In this document: piece after piece, positions 25,529 through 34,171 of the stretch
How the letters are laid out: each line of letters opens with the position of its first letter
Position numbering within the stretch: the first letter of the stretch is position 1
NCBI RefSeq assembly: GCF_001493375.1
Contig: NZ_LN929896.1
Span: forward strand, 124,001 to 188,000
DNA length: 64,000 nt
Origin: Streptomyces specialis
GTDB taxonomy: Bacteria; Actinomycetota; Actinomycetes; Streptomycetales; Streptomycetaceae
Direction: 5' to 3'
Made by a program: the position numbers and the translations under genes
The notes under the pieces: generated by a model
What the model was told of the DNA's origin: nothing
What the model saw: only the letters and a program-made list of their open reading frames with translations
The model's database searches: none

Positions 25529-26361
25529 GCAGCATCCGGATCGCGGCCGTGGCCGCCCACTTCGGCCGCGACCTGGAATTCGACCTGGCCCGCATCGCCA
25601 AACTCATCGACGACGCACGCGCCGCCGGCGCCGGACTGCTCGTCCTGCCCCACGCCGCCCTCGGCGGCTACCTCGCCGACCTGCGGCACCCCGACCCCGA
25701 CGCCCTGCCGCCGGCACTCAAGCCGGACGACCCGCTGATCCTCCAAGTCGCCCGCCTGGCCGCCGAGATGGTGGTCTGCCTGGGCTACTGCGAGGACGGC
25801 GGCACCGAACGCCACAACTCCGCCGTCTGCGTCAGCGGCGACGGCGTCCTCGGCCACCACCGCAAGGTCCACCTGCCGGCCGGCGAGGTCGCGGCCTTCA
25901 CCGCCGGCGACCGCTTCGACGCCTTCGACACCCCGGTCGGCCGGATCGGCATGCTCATCGACTACGACAAGACCTTCCCCGAATCCGCCCGTTCCCTGGC
26001 CCTGGACGGGGCCGAGATCCTCGCCTGCCTGTCCGCCTGGCCCACCAGCATCACCAACCGCGCCCCGCGCATGGCCCAGGACCGGCAGGCCAAACTCTTC
26101 GACCTGTACGACCAGGCCCGCGCCGCCGAGAACCAGGTCGTCCTCGCCTCCTCCAACCAGACGGGCGCGATGGGAGGCATGCGGTTCCTCGGCCAGGCCA
26201 AGGTCGTCGGCCCCGGCGGCGACATCCTCGCCCGCACCTGGGCCAAGGCCGGCCTCGCCGTCGCCGAGGTCGACGTCGCCGCCGAGCGGGAACGCGCCCG
26301 CCGCATCCTGTGCCACCTCGACGAACGGCGACCGGACGCCTACCGGGAGACCCCCTCATGA
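25525..26361 (+). CDS. Nitrilase paralogue with two catalytic residues replaced (pseudoenzyme)
   Basis: A 278-residue paralogue of the preceding nitrilase, similar over the full length (IRIAAVAAHFGRDLE; HNSAVCVSGDGVLGHHRKVH; GRIGMLIDYDKTFPESAR). The catalytic Glu is His43 (LPHAALGGY, codon CAC) and the nucleophilic Cys is Asp146 (MLIDYDK, codon GAC); Lys114 is kept. Nitrilase chemistry is therefore not possible by the usual mechanism. The frame is intact, overlaps both neighbours by ATGA and shows no decay, so it is probably expressed, perhaps as a structural or regulatory partner of the active subunit in a mixed filament. Confidence 0.85.
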   Translation: MSSIRIAAVAAHFGRDLEFDLARIAKLIDDARAAGAGLLVLPHAALGGYLADLRHPDPDALPPALKPDDPLILQVARLAAEMVVCLGYCEDGGTERHNSAVCVSGDGVLGHHRKVHLPAGEVAAFTAGDRFDAFDTPVGRIGMLIDYDKTFPESARSLALDGAEILACLSAWPTSITNRAPRMAQDRQAKLFDLYDQARAAENQVVLASSNQTGAMGGMRFLGQAKVVGPGGDILARTWAKAGLAVAEVDVAAERERARRILCHLDERRPDAYRETPS

Positions 26362-27470
26362 CACGCCTCCGCATCGCCCTGCTCAGCTACTCCACCAAGC
26401 CGCGCGGCGGCGTCGTCCACACTCTCGCCCTCGCCGAGGCGCTCGCCGCCGCCGGGCAGGACGTCACGGTGTGGACGCTGGGCCGCGGCGGCGACTCCGG
26501 CTTCTTCCGGCCCGTGCGTCCCGACGTACGGCTGCGGATCGTCCCCTTCCCGGACGGCCCGCCGCGGGAGACCGTCGGCGAGCGCATCCTGCGCTCCATC
26601 GCCGTCCTCGGCGCGGCCTTCGACCCGGCGCCGTACGACGTCGTCCACGCCCAGGACTGCATCAGCGCCAACGCGGTGGGCGGCCGGTGCGTCCGCACGG
26701 TCCACCACATCGACCACTTCACGACCCCCGAACTGGCCGCCTGCCACGAGCGGGCCATCGCCGAGCCGTACGCCCACATCTGCGTCTCGGCGGCCGTCGC
26801 CACCGAACTCGCCGACGGCTGGGGCATCGAGGCGGAGATCATCCCGAACGGGGTGGCGTACGGCCGCTTCGCGGCCACCGATCCGGCGGCCCGCGCGAAC
26901 TGGCGTTCCCGGCTGGGTCGTTACGTCCTCACCGTGGGGGGCATCGAGCCCCGCAAGGGTTCCCTGGACCTCCTGGAGGCCTACGCCCTCCTGCGTGCCG
27001 AACACCCCGGCGTGCGGCTGGTGATCGCGGGCGGCGAAACCCTCTTCGACTACCGCGACTACCGCGCCCGCTGGGAGGAACGGGCCGCCGAACTCGGCGT
27101 CGAGCCGGTGGTGCTGGGCCAAGTCCCGGAGAACGAACTACCGTCGCTGGTCGCCGCCGCCGACGCCTTCGCCTTCCCCTCGGTCAAGGAGGGCTTCGGC
27201 CTGGCCGCGATGGAAGCCCTCGCCGCGGGCGTGCCCCTGGTCGTACGGGACCTGCCCGTCCTACGCGAAGTCTTCGGCGCCGCCGCCCGCTTCGCCACCA
27301 CGCCCCACGGCCTGGCGACCGAACTCGGACGCGCCCTCGCGTCCGGCGACCCGGCCCGGCGATCCGCCGGTCGCGCCCTCGCCGCGCGCCACACCTGGGA
27401 CGCCGCGGCGCGCCGCCACCTCGACTTCTACCGCTCCCTCGCCGCTCCCCTCCGGTCCGCCCGCGCCTGA
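26358..27470 (+). CDS. MSMEG_0565 family glycosyltransferase
   Basis: A 370-residue GT-B glycosyltransferase, family 4-like. N-terminal LRIALLSYSTKPRGGVVHTL, the acceptor-side HHIDHF segment, the linker PNGVAYGRF, and the C-terminal donor-binding ESF-type motif VKEGFGLAAMEALAAGVPLV (the E-x7-E arrangement). It is the last member of the Nit1C-type cluster and overlaps the second nitrilase by four bases. A glycosylated product would fit with the idea that the cluster makes a small metabolite and not only detoxifies cyanide. Acceptor is unknown. Confidence 0.9.
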   Translation: MTRLRIALLSYSTKPRGGVVHTLALAEALAAAGQDVTVWTLGRGGDSGFFRPVRPDVRLRIVPFPDGPPRETVGERILRSIAVLGAAFDPAPYDVVHAQDCISANAVGGRCVRTVHHIDHFTTPELAACHERAIAEPYAHICVSAAVATELADGWGIEAEIIPNGVAYGRFAATDPAARANWRSRLGRYVLTVGGIEPRKGSLDLLEAYALLRAEHPGVRLVIAGGETLFDYRDYRARWEERAAELGVEPVVLGQVPENELPSLVAAADAFAFPSVKEGFGLAAMEALAAGVPLVVRDLPVLREVFGAAARFATTPHGLATELGRALASGDPARRSAGRALAARHTWDAAARRHLDFYRSLAAPLRSARA

Positions 27471-27507
27471 CCGCCGACGCCGACAGCCGGGCCGGGGATG
27501 TCCGTTC

Positions 27508-28467
27508 TCAGAAGTCGGGGCCGTAGTCGGCGCATTCCGGCTGGAAGTCCGGGTCGTCGGGGCCGAGGGCGTTGAGGATGTTCTGGATGGTGGGGCCGTC
27601 GAAGGCCACACCCGTGTGGCCGACAGGGCTGTCCGGGCACTGGTCCTGGAGTTCGATGTTGGTGACGTTCTCGCCGTCGAGGAAACTGTTCGTGTACGGC
27701 GTGACCACGGTGTCCAGCCGGGTCGCGATGACGGTGTAGTCGACGCCGGGGACGGTGTCGCCGTCGGCGAACAGCGCCTCCTGGAAGTCGGAGCCGGCTT
27801 CCTGGTCCTTCAGGCCCTGGAGGCCGACGAGGTCGAAGAAGCCGTTGACCAGCCCGAGCAGGCCCAGGTTCTCGCCGATGGTGACGAGGCCGTTCTGCGT
27901 GGTGCCGTGGTTGGTGGGGGCCAGGGCGACGAAGTCGTCGACCGTGTCGGCGCCGCCGAGCCGCTTGAGGTAGTGGTTCGGCATCATGCCGCCCTGCGAG
28001 TGGCCGACCAGATCGACCTTCTCGGCACCCGTGGCCGCCAGCACTTCGTCCACGAAGGCGTCCAACTCCTCGGCGGATGAAGCGACGTCGGTGAGGCCGC
28101 CGACCCGGCCGAGGAACGAGAGCGGACCCATGCCGTAGTTGAACGCGAAGACGCAGTGGCCCTCGTTGGCCAGTGTGGGAGAGATCCGGGTCCAGTTGGT
28201 GCCGAGGTTGATGGTGGTGGCGTGCACCAGGATGACCGGCTCGGTGTGCCCGGCGGACGGCTCGCAGTTCCAGTCGTTGGCCCCGGCGACGGCGTCCGGG
28301 CTGGTGAAGAAGTTGGCGACGGCCTCCGGGAGACCGCCGACCGGGTAGCGCGGGGCGTCGGCACGGGCGGCGGGCACGGCCGTGACGGCCACGGCCAGGG
28401 CCGCCACCGCGACCAGAAGACGGCGCATCGGACGCCCGCGCCGGTGGCGGACGGGTCGTAAGGACAC
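27508..28467 (-). CDS. Secreted lipase (alpha/beta hydrolase)
   Basis: GTG 28467 has GGAGGAA just upstream and is preferred to ATG 28428. The N-terminus is Arg-rich followed by a hydrophobic core and AARA, a Sec-type signal peptide, so the mature enzyme is extracellular. The nucleophile elbow is VGHSQGGMMPNHY, with the oxyanion region VILVHATTINLGTNW before it; Asp and the C-terminal His (VGHTGVAFD) complete a triad. Length and pattern match the class of lipases from Streptomyces with a LipA-type fold. Its two cysteine pairs (NWNCEP...GHCVF; DQCPD...PECADY) fit disulfides. Convergent with the glycosyltransferase gene. Confidence 0.85.
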   Translation of the reverse strand: MSLRPVRHRRGRPMRRLLVAVAALAVAVTAVPAARADAPRYPVGGLPEAVANFFTSPDAVAGANDWNCEPSAGHTEPVILVHATTINLGTNWTRISPTLANEGHCVFAFNYGMGPLSFLGRVGGLTDVASSAEELDAFVDEVLAATGAEKVDLVGHSQGGMMPNHYLKRLGGADTVDDFVALAPTNHGTTQNGLVTIGENLGLLGLVNGFFDLVGLQGLKDQEAGSDFQEALFADGDTVPGVDYTVIATRLDTVVTPYTNSFLDGENVTNIELQDQCPDSPVGHTGVAFDGPTIQNILNALGPDDPDFQPECADYGPDF

Positions 28468-28587
28468 AACTTCCTCCGGGAGACGGCGGCTTGAGGAACG
28501 GATACGTACGTCTGCGCGGAACACCGCCGAACGTAGGCCCCCACCACCCCACCCGACAACCCCCGCTCCAGGCACCGGGGCGTTCCG

Positions 28588-29328
28588 TCAGAGATCGCGG
28601 CCGGACTCGCTCAGTGCGGTGTAGGCGGCTTCGGCCGTGCGGCCGGACGGGGTACCGGCCGGAGCGTGGGCGAGGAAGGCGCTGGTCGTGCCGGTGTGGA
28701 TGACGCGCCCGTCGTCGATCACGGTCACGCTGTCGGACTCCTCCGCCAGGTCCGCCACATCGTGCGTGGACAGCAGCACCCGGACGTCCTCGGTCAGGGA
28801 GCCGAGGACGTCCCGGAACACGCGCCGCTGACGCGGGTCCATACCGGCGGTCGGCTCGTCCAGGAGCATGACGCGCGCCCCGTGTACCAACGCGGAGGCG
28901 ACCCCGACGCGGCGGAGCTGCCCGCCGGAGAGCCTGCCCGCCTTGGTGTCCGCCCGTGCCGCGAGGTCGACGCGGGCAAGGGCGGTGGCCGCCCGGTCCC
29001 AGGCGTCTCGGCGGCTCATGCCCTTCAGCCAGCCGGTGTAGGCGACCTGTTCCCTGGCGGTGAGATGGCTCATCGCGGTGATGTGCTGCGGCATCCAGGC
29101 GACGGCGCGGCGGTAGTCGCGGCTGCGGGACGCCAGGCCGTCCAGGGTGACGGTGCCGCGACGCGGCAGATGAACGGAGGCGGCGAGCTTGAGCAGGGTC
29201 GACTTGCCGGCTCCGTTCGGGCCCAGCAGGATCGTCAGTCCGTCGGGCAGCGTGTAGTCCAGGTTGTCGAGGACCGGGGCCGCCCAGGGGCGGTACGAGT
29301 AAGTGCAGGAGCGTAGTTCGAGAGTCAT
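28588..29328 (-). CDS. ABC transporter ATP-binding protein
   Basis: A 246-residue single NBD with Walker A LLGPNGAGKSTLLKL near residue 38, Q-loop AWMPQHI, signature LSGGQLRRVGVA near 138, Walker B VMLLDEPTAG and the H-loop STHDVADL. ATG 29328 has GAGGAG upstream. It is co-oriented with, and 12 bases after, two membrane protein genes and two secreted-protein genes, so it most likely powers the membrane proteins of that set. Transport direction looks like export because no binding protein is encoded; this is inference. Confidence 0.85.
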   Translation of the reverse strand: MTLELRSCTYSYRPWAAPVLDNLDYTLPDGLTILLGPNGAGKSTLLKLAASVHLPRRGTVTLDGLASRSRDYRRAVAWMPQHITAMSHLTAREQVAYTGWLKGMSRRDAWDRAATALARVDLAARADTKAGRLSGGQLRRVGVASALVHGARVMLLDEPTAGMDPRQRRVFRDVLGSLTEDVRVLLSTHDVADLAEESDSVTVIDDGRVIHTGTTSAFLAHAPAGTPSGRTAEAAYTALSESGRDL

Positions 29329-29339
29329 TTCTCCTCGTT

Positions 29340-29930
29340 TCACCCGCGGGCGGGGCGGCGGTTGCTGAGGTGGACGCCCAGTCCCGCGGTGATGGCGCAG
29401 GCCGTGGCGAGCGCGGCGAGCGGGTCGCCGCCGGTCTGCGGCAGGATCGTCCAGAAGGCGGGATGATCGCTGCTGGTCAGGCCGAAGAAGATCACCGCGA
29501 AGATCCAGGCCACGGGCGCCATGACGGCGGGCGGCCCGACGAGTGCGCGGAGGCAGAGCACCAACCCGGTGAGGAAGACGGTGTTCCGGCCCGCGGGGAG
29601 GCCGGTCGTCGTTCCGAGCGCGGTGTCCAGGACCCAGCCGGCACCGACGGAGACCGCGAGAACCCCGCCGATCAGGGCACCGTCCCACAGGTGCGACTGC
29701 CGCACGCCCGTCTGTTCGGCCTCCTCCAAGCGGGAGTCGAGGGACAGGGCGAGCGCGGAGCAGACAGGAACCGGCGCCATGAGCACGAACAGCACCGGAT
29801 TCGCCGAACCGTTCAGGAACGACGGCAGGGAGACCACGGACTCCTGGAGGACGGCCAGCATCAGGCAGAACCCCGCGAGCGCCGGGAGCAGCAGAACGTG
29901 GACCCGCCGGGCTTTCAGCCACCACCGCAT
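29340..29930 (-). CDS. Multi-pass membrane protein of the ABC set
   Basis: A 196-residue protein with about six hydrophobic segments (for example VLLLPALAGFCLMLAVL near residue 11, ALIGGVLAVSVGAGWVL near 84, APVAWIFAVIFFGLTS near 138). Its ATG at 29930 overlaps the stop of the preceding gene (TGATG), so translation is coupled. The domain family is not recognised. Together with the larger membrane protein it is the probable permease of the ABC transporter. Confidence 0.7.
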   Translation of the reverse strand: MRWWLKARRVHVLLLPALAGFCLMLAVLQESVVSLPSFLNGSANPVLFVLMAPVPVCSALALSLDSRLEEAEQTGVRQSHLWDGALIGGVLAVSVGAGWVLDTALGTTTGLPAGRNTVFLTGLVLCLRALVGPPAVMAPVAWIFAVIFFGLTSSDHPAFWTILPQTGGDPLAALATACAITAGLGVHLSNRRPARG

Positions 29931-31246
29931 CAGGTGCCGTCCGCGGGGGCCGGGGCGCAGGCACGCCGGAGTTCCGCCCGGAACCATTCGGCCTGGTCCG
30001 CCGGGGACTCCCGGCGGACCTCGCTCACCCGTGCCGTGGCCTGTTCGAGCCAGTCGGGGCTGTCGGCGTACTGCCGCAACTCGTCCCGCTGCCAGTCCAG
30101 ATAGAGGTGCTCCGCGCCGGCCACGGTGGCCGCCCAGAGCGTCGCGGCGCGGGAGAAGACGGGGTCGGGCCGCTCGCACGGGAACGTGACCGCGTGCGTC
30201 ACGAGGGCCAGCCGGATCGTTCCCGAACGGTAACTGTCGGCGATCGAGAACCACCAGGTCCGTTCGGTGGACGACGGCGCGTAACGCCCGCTGGCGCTGC
30301 TGTCGCTGACGCTTTCCAGATTCGGGGTGCCGATGCCGGCGTCACGCAGTTCGGAGAGCGTCGCGTCCACTTCGTCGCGTATCGCGTCCAGGTCTCCGGA
30401 CAGGTCCTCCGGGAGGCAGACGGCTGGTGTCGTACCGGCGCACCGCACGGGCACGTTGTTGGCGGAGAGCGGGGGGTTGTAGTCCCAGTCGGCTGTCACG
30501 CGCTGCGCGGTGACCGTACCGGTGACGGCGATGACGCAGCCCAGGGCCGTGCGCAGGACGCGTCGCCGCGGGTCCTGCCGTGGCGCGAGCATCACGGCGA
30601 GGCCGACGGCGATGCTGCCGGTGAACAGAATGTGCGGCACGACGGAGTCGAGGGTGGGCAGTTCGCCGTATTCCAGGCTCACCGGGAACTGGCCGGAAAC
30701 ATGCCGGAGCCAGAACGGCTCGTACGACCAGGAGGCGGCGACGCAGTAGAACACCCCGACGGCCAGCAGCGGCGCCGCGACGAGTCTGGGCACGATCAGT
30801 CCGACGGCGAACCCGATCACCACGTGGGCCGAGGCGACCGTCATCGCGAGCGCCGGCAGCGTCAGGCTCGGCAGCGTGGGGGCGGTTCCCTGCCGGATCA
30901 GCGCCATCGTCACGACCGCGGCGATCACCAGCCACGCCAGAAGAACCACGGGCAGCACGGCCTGCGCGGCCACGCGGAACCGGTGACGGGCCGGGGCGAG
31001 CAGCCACACCCCGTCCTTCCTCAGCCGACCACTCTCCCAAGCGGCCAGCGAGGAGGCCGTCGCATAGATCAAGGCGTAGTAGCTCGACAGCACGAACGAC
31101 GTGACCGTGGGCGCGTAACCCGGCTCGCCCTCATGGGTCCGGAAGTCCGGAACGAAGCCCTTGAAGAAATACAGAATGGTGATGCCTGCGACCAGCGGCA
31201 GCGCCCACAGGGCGCTGTTGACACGCAGCCGCGTCGAGAATTTCAT
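29930..31246 (-). CDS. Large membrane protein with a C-terminal soluble region
   Basis: The start is taken at ATG 31246, with AGGTGG upstream; a GTG at 31261 is possible. Residues about 15-270 form six or more membrane segments (SALWALPLVAGITILYFF; VLPVVLLAWLVIAAVVTMAL; LLAVGVFYCVAASWSY). The last about 165 residues are hydrophilic with two cysteines (VRCAGTTPAVCLP) near the membrane and a charged end (EHLYLDWQRDELRQY), so this part may be extracellular or cytoplasmic. No family is assigned with confidence. It is coupled to the next membrane gene and the ABC ATPase. Confidence 0.65.
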   Translation of the reverse strand: MKFSTRLRVNSALWALPLVAGITILYFFKGFVPDFRTHEGEPGYAPTVTSFVLSSYYALIYATASSLAAWESGRLRKDGVWLLAPARHRFRVAAQAVLPVVLLAWLVIAAVVTMALIRQGTAPTLPSLTLPALAMTVASAHVVIGFAVGLIVPRLVAAPLLAVGVFYCVAASWSYEPFWLRHVSGQFPVSLEYGELPTLDSVVPHILFTGSIAVGLAVMLAPRQDPRRRVLRTALGCVIAVTGTVTAQRVTADWDYNPPLSANNVPVRCAGTTPAVCLPEDLSGDLDAIRDEVDATLSELRDAGIGTPNLESVSDSSASGRYAPSSTERTWWFSIADSYRSGTIRLALVTHAVTFPCERPDPVFSRAATLWAATVAGAEHLYLDWQRDELRQYADSPDWLEQATARVSEVRRESPADQAEWFRAELRRACAPAPADGT

Positions 31247-31275
31247 CGGGAACAGGGCCACCTAACCAGACAGGA

Positions 31276-31299
31276 GGGGGCCCCAGAACGGCGGCCCCC
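31276..31299. terminator. Hairpin between the secreted-protein gene and the membrane gene
   Basis: GGGGGCC (31276-31282) pairs with GGCCCCC (31293-31299) across a ten-base loop. It lies directly after the stop of the first secreted-protein gene on the minus strand. It could be a partial terminator or mRNA stabiliser that gives more of the secreted proteins than of the transporter. Confidence 0.5.
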
Positions 31300-31311
31300 T
31301 TCCGGACGAGC

Positions 31312-31794
31312 TCAGTCTTTCGCAGTGGTGTCGACCGCCACATAATCGACGCTCAGCCGGTATCCACTCTCGGAGTCGTTGATCTTCATGATCTGGAAGA
31401 AGTAGTCCCCCGATTCCAGACCGGTCCACTCGCCCCGGCTCTGCTCGTTGGCACCGTCGAAGCAGTTGTAGGCCGTCTTCCGGCCGTAGCTCACATCGGG
31501 AAGGAACGACCGGTCGTGGCGCATGTCTATCTCGGTGCTCTGATCCGGGGCGTACACGGGGGTACTCGTCGTGCAGCCTTCGAAGATCAGCTCCGTGTAG
31601 CTCTGGTCGGCCCACCTGTGCGACTGGAACCCGGTCAGGACGCCGGTCATGCTGCTGCTCCAGTTCAGCACCTGGACGCCGCCGTCCTCGGCACCGGTCC
31701 CGGCGGTGGCCGCGGAGGCCAGGGGTGTGCTCACCGGTAAGGCGGCGGCGAGGACGCCGCTCACCACGGCGACGCGTATCCGTAAGCTGGGCAT
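31312..31794 (-). CDS. Secreted protein A of a paralogous pair
   Basis: A 160-residue protein with a Sec signal peptide (SLRIRVAVVSGVLAAALP, cleavage probably after ASA near 28). The mature part is about half identical to the protein encoded next upstream: VLNWSSSM, GFQSHRWADQSYTE, two cysteines (EGCTTS, YNCFDG), GEWTGLESGDYFFQI and LSVDYVAVDTT. The two cysteines are shared, fitting one disulfide. A small beta-rich secreted domain is likely. Family is not recognised. Gene order suggests it works with the ABC set downstream. Confidence 0.65.
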   Translation of the reverse strand: MPSLRIRVAVVSGVLAAALPVSTPLASAATAGTGAEDGGVQVLNWSSSMTGVLTGFQSHRWADQSYTELIFEGCTTSTPVYAPDQSTEIDMRHDRSFLPDVSYGRKTAYNCFDGANEQSRGEWTGLESGDYFFQIMKINDSESGYRLSVDYVAVDTTAKD

Positions 31795-31902
31795 GGCGAG
31801 TTCTCCTTCGGTGACGATCCGTCGCGCGGCGTCTCACCGGTCGTTCTCCGGGCGGACGACGGGCGGTGGCGCTCGTCTCGGCGGATCGGACGATGACGGG
31901 AT

Positions 31903-32391
31903 TCAGTCCGCGTGCGTGGTGTCGACCGCGACGTGGTCGACACTCAGCGTGTGGTCGTACGAGCTGTTGACCAGGCCGATCTGGAAGAAATAGCTACCGG
32001 ACGCCAGTCCGTTCCATTCGCCCGCACTCACGCTGCTGCTGCTCTCGAAGCAGTTCTTGGCCGTTTTCGTCCCCCAGGACCGGTCCGGCTGGAGGCTGAT
32101 GTCCTGGCGGAGTTCCACCTCGGCGCTCTCATCGAATACGGGGTAAAGCCAGCTTGTGTCACACCCCGTGAAGCGGATCTCCGTGTAGCTCACGTCGTCC
32201 CATCGACGCGACTGGAAACCCGGCCCAACCGAGTTCAGATGGCTGGACCAATTGAGAACGGTGACCTTTCCCTCACCGATCAGCGTCGGCGACACCGCGG
32301 AAGCGGCCGGTGTTCCCCCTAAGCACGCGGTGGCGGTTATTCCGCTCACCGCGGCGATCCGCGCCTTGACAAGGCCCCTTCGGGCAGACAT
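31903..32391 (-). CDS. Secreted protein B of a paralogous pair
   Basis: ATG 32391 with GGGGGTGGGG upstream is preferred to ATG 32418. The 162-residue product has a signal peptide (ARIAAVSGITATACLGG to ASA) and a mature domain paralogous to protein A: VLNWSSHL, GFQSRRWDDVSYTE, cysteines in TGCDTS and KNCFES, GEWNGLASGSYFFQI, LSVDHVAVDTTHAD. A tandem duplication with clear divergence. First gene of the five-gene set. Confidence 0.65.
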   Translation of the reverse strand: MSARRGLVKARIAAVSGITATACLGGTPAASAVSPTLIGEGKVTVLNWSSHLNSVGPGFQSRRWDDVSYTEIRFTGCDTSWLYPVFDESAEVELRQDISLQPDRSWGTKTAKNCFESSSSVSAGEWNGLASGSYFFQIGLVNSSYDHTLSVDHVAVDTTHAD

Positions 32392-32579
32392 GCCCCCACC
32401 CCCATGTGAATTACTCACATCATATGTTCACCTTAGTCGGCCACCGTAGAGGCGGCTCACTCAGGCGTCAAGTCCGGTCACCGTACGTGAGAGCCCTCTG
32501 TCCTTACATCCCGGCTCGGGGCGGCGTCGCCGACCGAGGGGGAAACCGGTGCTGCCCCGCCCCGCCGCCGCCGAAGTGT

Positions 32580-33011
32580 TCAGGGGTGCATGTGGGCGCC
32601 TTTGAGGACCTTGTCGACCGCGTTGCGCGGCCCGTACACGGCGAGGCCCACCAGGTCCAGCCGGTCCCTGGGCACCGCCCGCACCGCCGCGCGGTTGTCG
32701 CGGTCGTTGGCGGTGGCGAAGAGGTCGGAGGTGAACACCGACCGGGGAAGCGAGCGGGACAGGGCGCGGCCGTGCGCCGAGGTCAGCGTCTCCTTCGTCC
32801 CTTCGAAGACCAGGACGGGCTGGCGGAACATGGGCAGATACGGGGTGCCATCGGCGTCGGCGTACGGTTCGCCGATGACCTCGGGAAGCTCCGAGCCGAG
32901 GCCACTGACCAGGAACGCGGTCACGTTCAGCCGTTGCCAGGTCTCCAGGTCCTCGCGCAGCAGAACGGCGATCTTGGTGTCGAAACGTACGGGCGTGTTC
33001 TCGATGGTCAT
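32580..33011 (-). CDS. DUF2000 family protein
   Basis: ATG 33011 is chosen because family similarity starts at PVRFDTKIAVLLREDLETWQ; the frame is open further upstream into the neighbouring gene's region. The 143-residue product carries LNVTAFLVSGLGS, GEPYADADGTPYLPMFRQPV, TSDLFATANDRDNRAAV and DLVGLAVYGPRNAVDKVLKG, the DUF2000 pattern. Function is unknown. It is divergent from an AraC regulator with only 50 bases between, an arrangement seen often in Streptomyces and suggesting control by that regulator. Confidence 0.8.
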   Translation of the reverse strand: MTIENTPVRFDTKIAVLLREDLETWQRLNVTAFLVSGLGSELPEVIGEPYADADGTPYLPMFRQPVLVFEGTKETLTSAHGRALSRSLPRSVFTSDLFATANDRDNRAAVRAVPRDRLDLVGLAVYGPRNAVDKVLKGAHMHP

Positions 33012-33061
33012 GCCCTGAAGGCTGCCGACCGTCCCACGGCGCCGTCTTGTACGTTCTTGGC

Positions 33062-33919
33062 ATGGTGGCACGGCAGGAGGTTTCCGCGTGGCGCCCGCGG
33101 ATCCCGGGTGTCGTGGAGGTGCTCCATGCCCGCTTCAGCGGGCACGCGTACCCCATGCACGTCCACGACGTGTGGACGTTGCTGATCGTGGACGACGGCG
33201 CGGTCCGTTACGAGCTGAACCGGCGTGAGCACGGCACCCCGCGCGACACGGTGACCCTGCTGCCCCCGGGTGTCGCGCACAACGGCTCGTCCGCCACCTC
33301 GCGGGGCTTCCGCAAGCGGGTCCTCTACCTCGACCTGACCCGACTGGACGAGAGCTTCACCGGTCCGGCGGTGGACGGCCCCGGCATCGCCGACCCCGTA
33401 CTGCGGCAGCGGGTCGGGCAGTTGCACACGGCCCTGTCGCGCCGGGGTGACGAACTGGAGGCGGAGAGCCGTCTCGCGTTGATCGGTGAGCGGCTGCGCG
33501 ACCACCTGCGGCCCCGGCTCGCCGCGCAGCCGCCGCGCGCAAACTCCGGCGTGGCCCACCGTCTGCGCGACCTCCTCGACGAACGGCTGCTCCACGGCGT
33601 GAGCCTGGACGAGGCCGCGAAGCTGGTCCACGCGCATCCCACGCACCTGGTGCGGGCGTTCACCGCCGTCTTCGGCATCGCCCCGCACCAGTACGTGATG
33701 GCCCGCCGCGTCGATCGCGCCCGGCGGCTGCTCCTCGACGGCCGCCCGCCCGCCGAGGTGGCGGCGGCGGCAGGCTTCTACGACCAGTCGCACCTCACCC
33801 GGCACTTCAAACGGCTCCTGGGCACCACCCCCGGGCACTACGCCCGCACGGTCCCCGCTCGGGCCCGGGGCGACGACGGCGTACGGAAAGCGCCACCGGT
33901 CGGGGCCCGGGCGGGCTGA
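33062..33919 (+). CDS. AraC family transcriptional regulator
   Basis: A 285-residue regulator with an N-terminal cupin-type sensor (FSGHAYPMHVHDVWTLLIVD, residues about 26-45; VTLLPPGVAHNG near 75) and a C-terminal double helix-turn-helix (GVSLDEAAKLVHAHPTHLVR; PAEVAAAAGFYDQSHLTRHF; KRLLGTTPGHY). ATG 33062. It is divergent from the DUF2000 gene and probably controls it and itself. Ligand is not known. Confidence 0.85.
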   Translation: MVARQEVSAWRPRIPGVVEVLHARFSGHAYPMHVHDVWTLLIVDDGAVRYELNRREHGTPRDTVTLLPPGVAHNGSSATSRGFRKRVLYLDLTRLDESFTGPAVDGPGIADPVLRQRVGQLHTALSRRGDELEAESRLALIGERLRDHLRPRLAAQPPRANSGVAHRLRDLLDERLLHGVSLDEAAKLVHAHPTHLVRAFTAVFGIAPHQYVMARRVDRARRLLLDGRPPAEVAAAAGFYDQSHLTRHFKRLLGTTPGHYARTVPARARGDDGVRKAPPVGARAG

Positions 33920-34171
33920 GCCGGGAGTTCTCCGGCGGTAGGCGGCGACCCTGCCGGGGGTGCCGTGGTGCAGGGTGTAGTACGTCGCACCCAGCGCAAC
34001 GCGGCGCACACGACTCCCTCGGCGGGCGGGAACAGGATGGCGATCATGGAACGACCGGTGCGCCTGCCCGCGGGCACCACCGGGCTGGCCCCGCGCGACG
34101 ATCCGGCCCTGCCGGAGGTCGGTGCCGGACCGTTCAGGTCCGCGTGCCACGCGGTGACGAGAGCCACCGGG

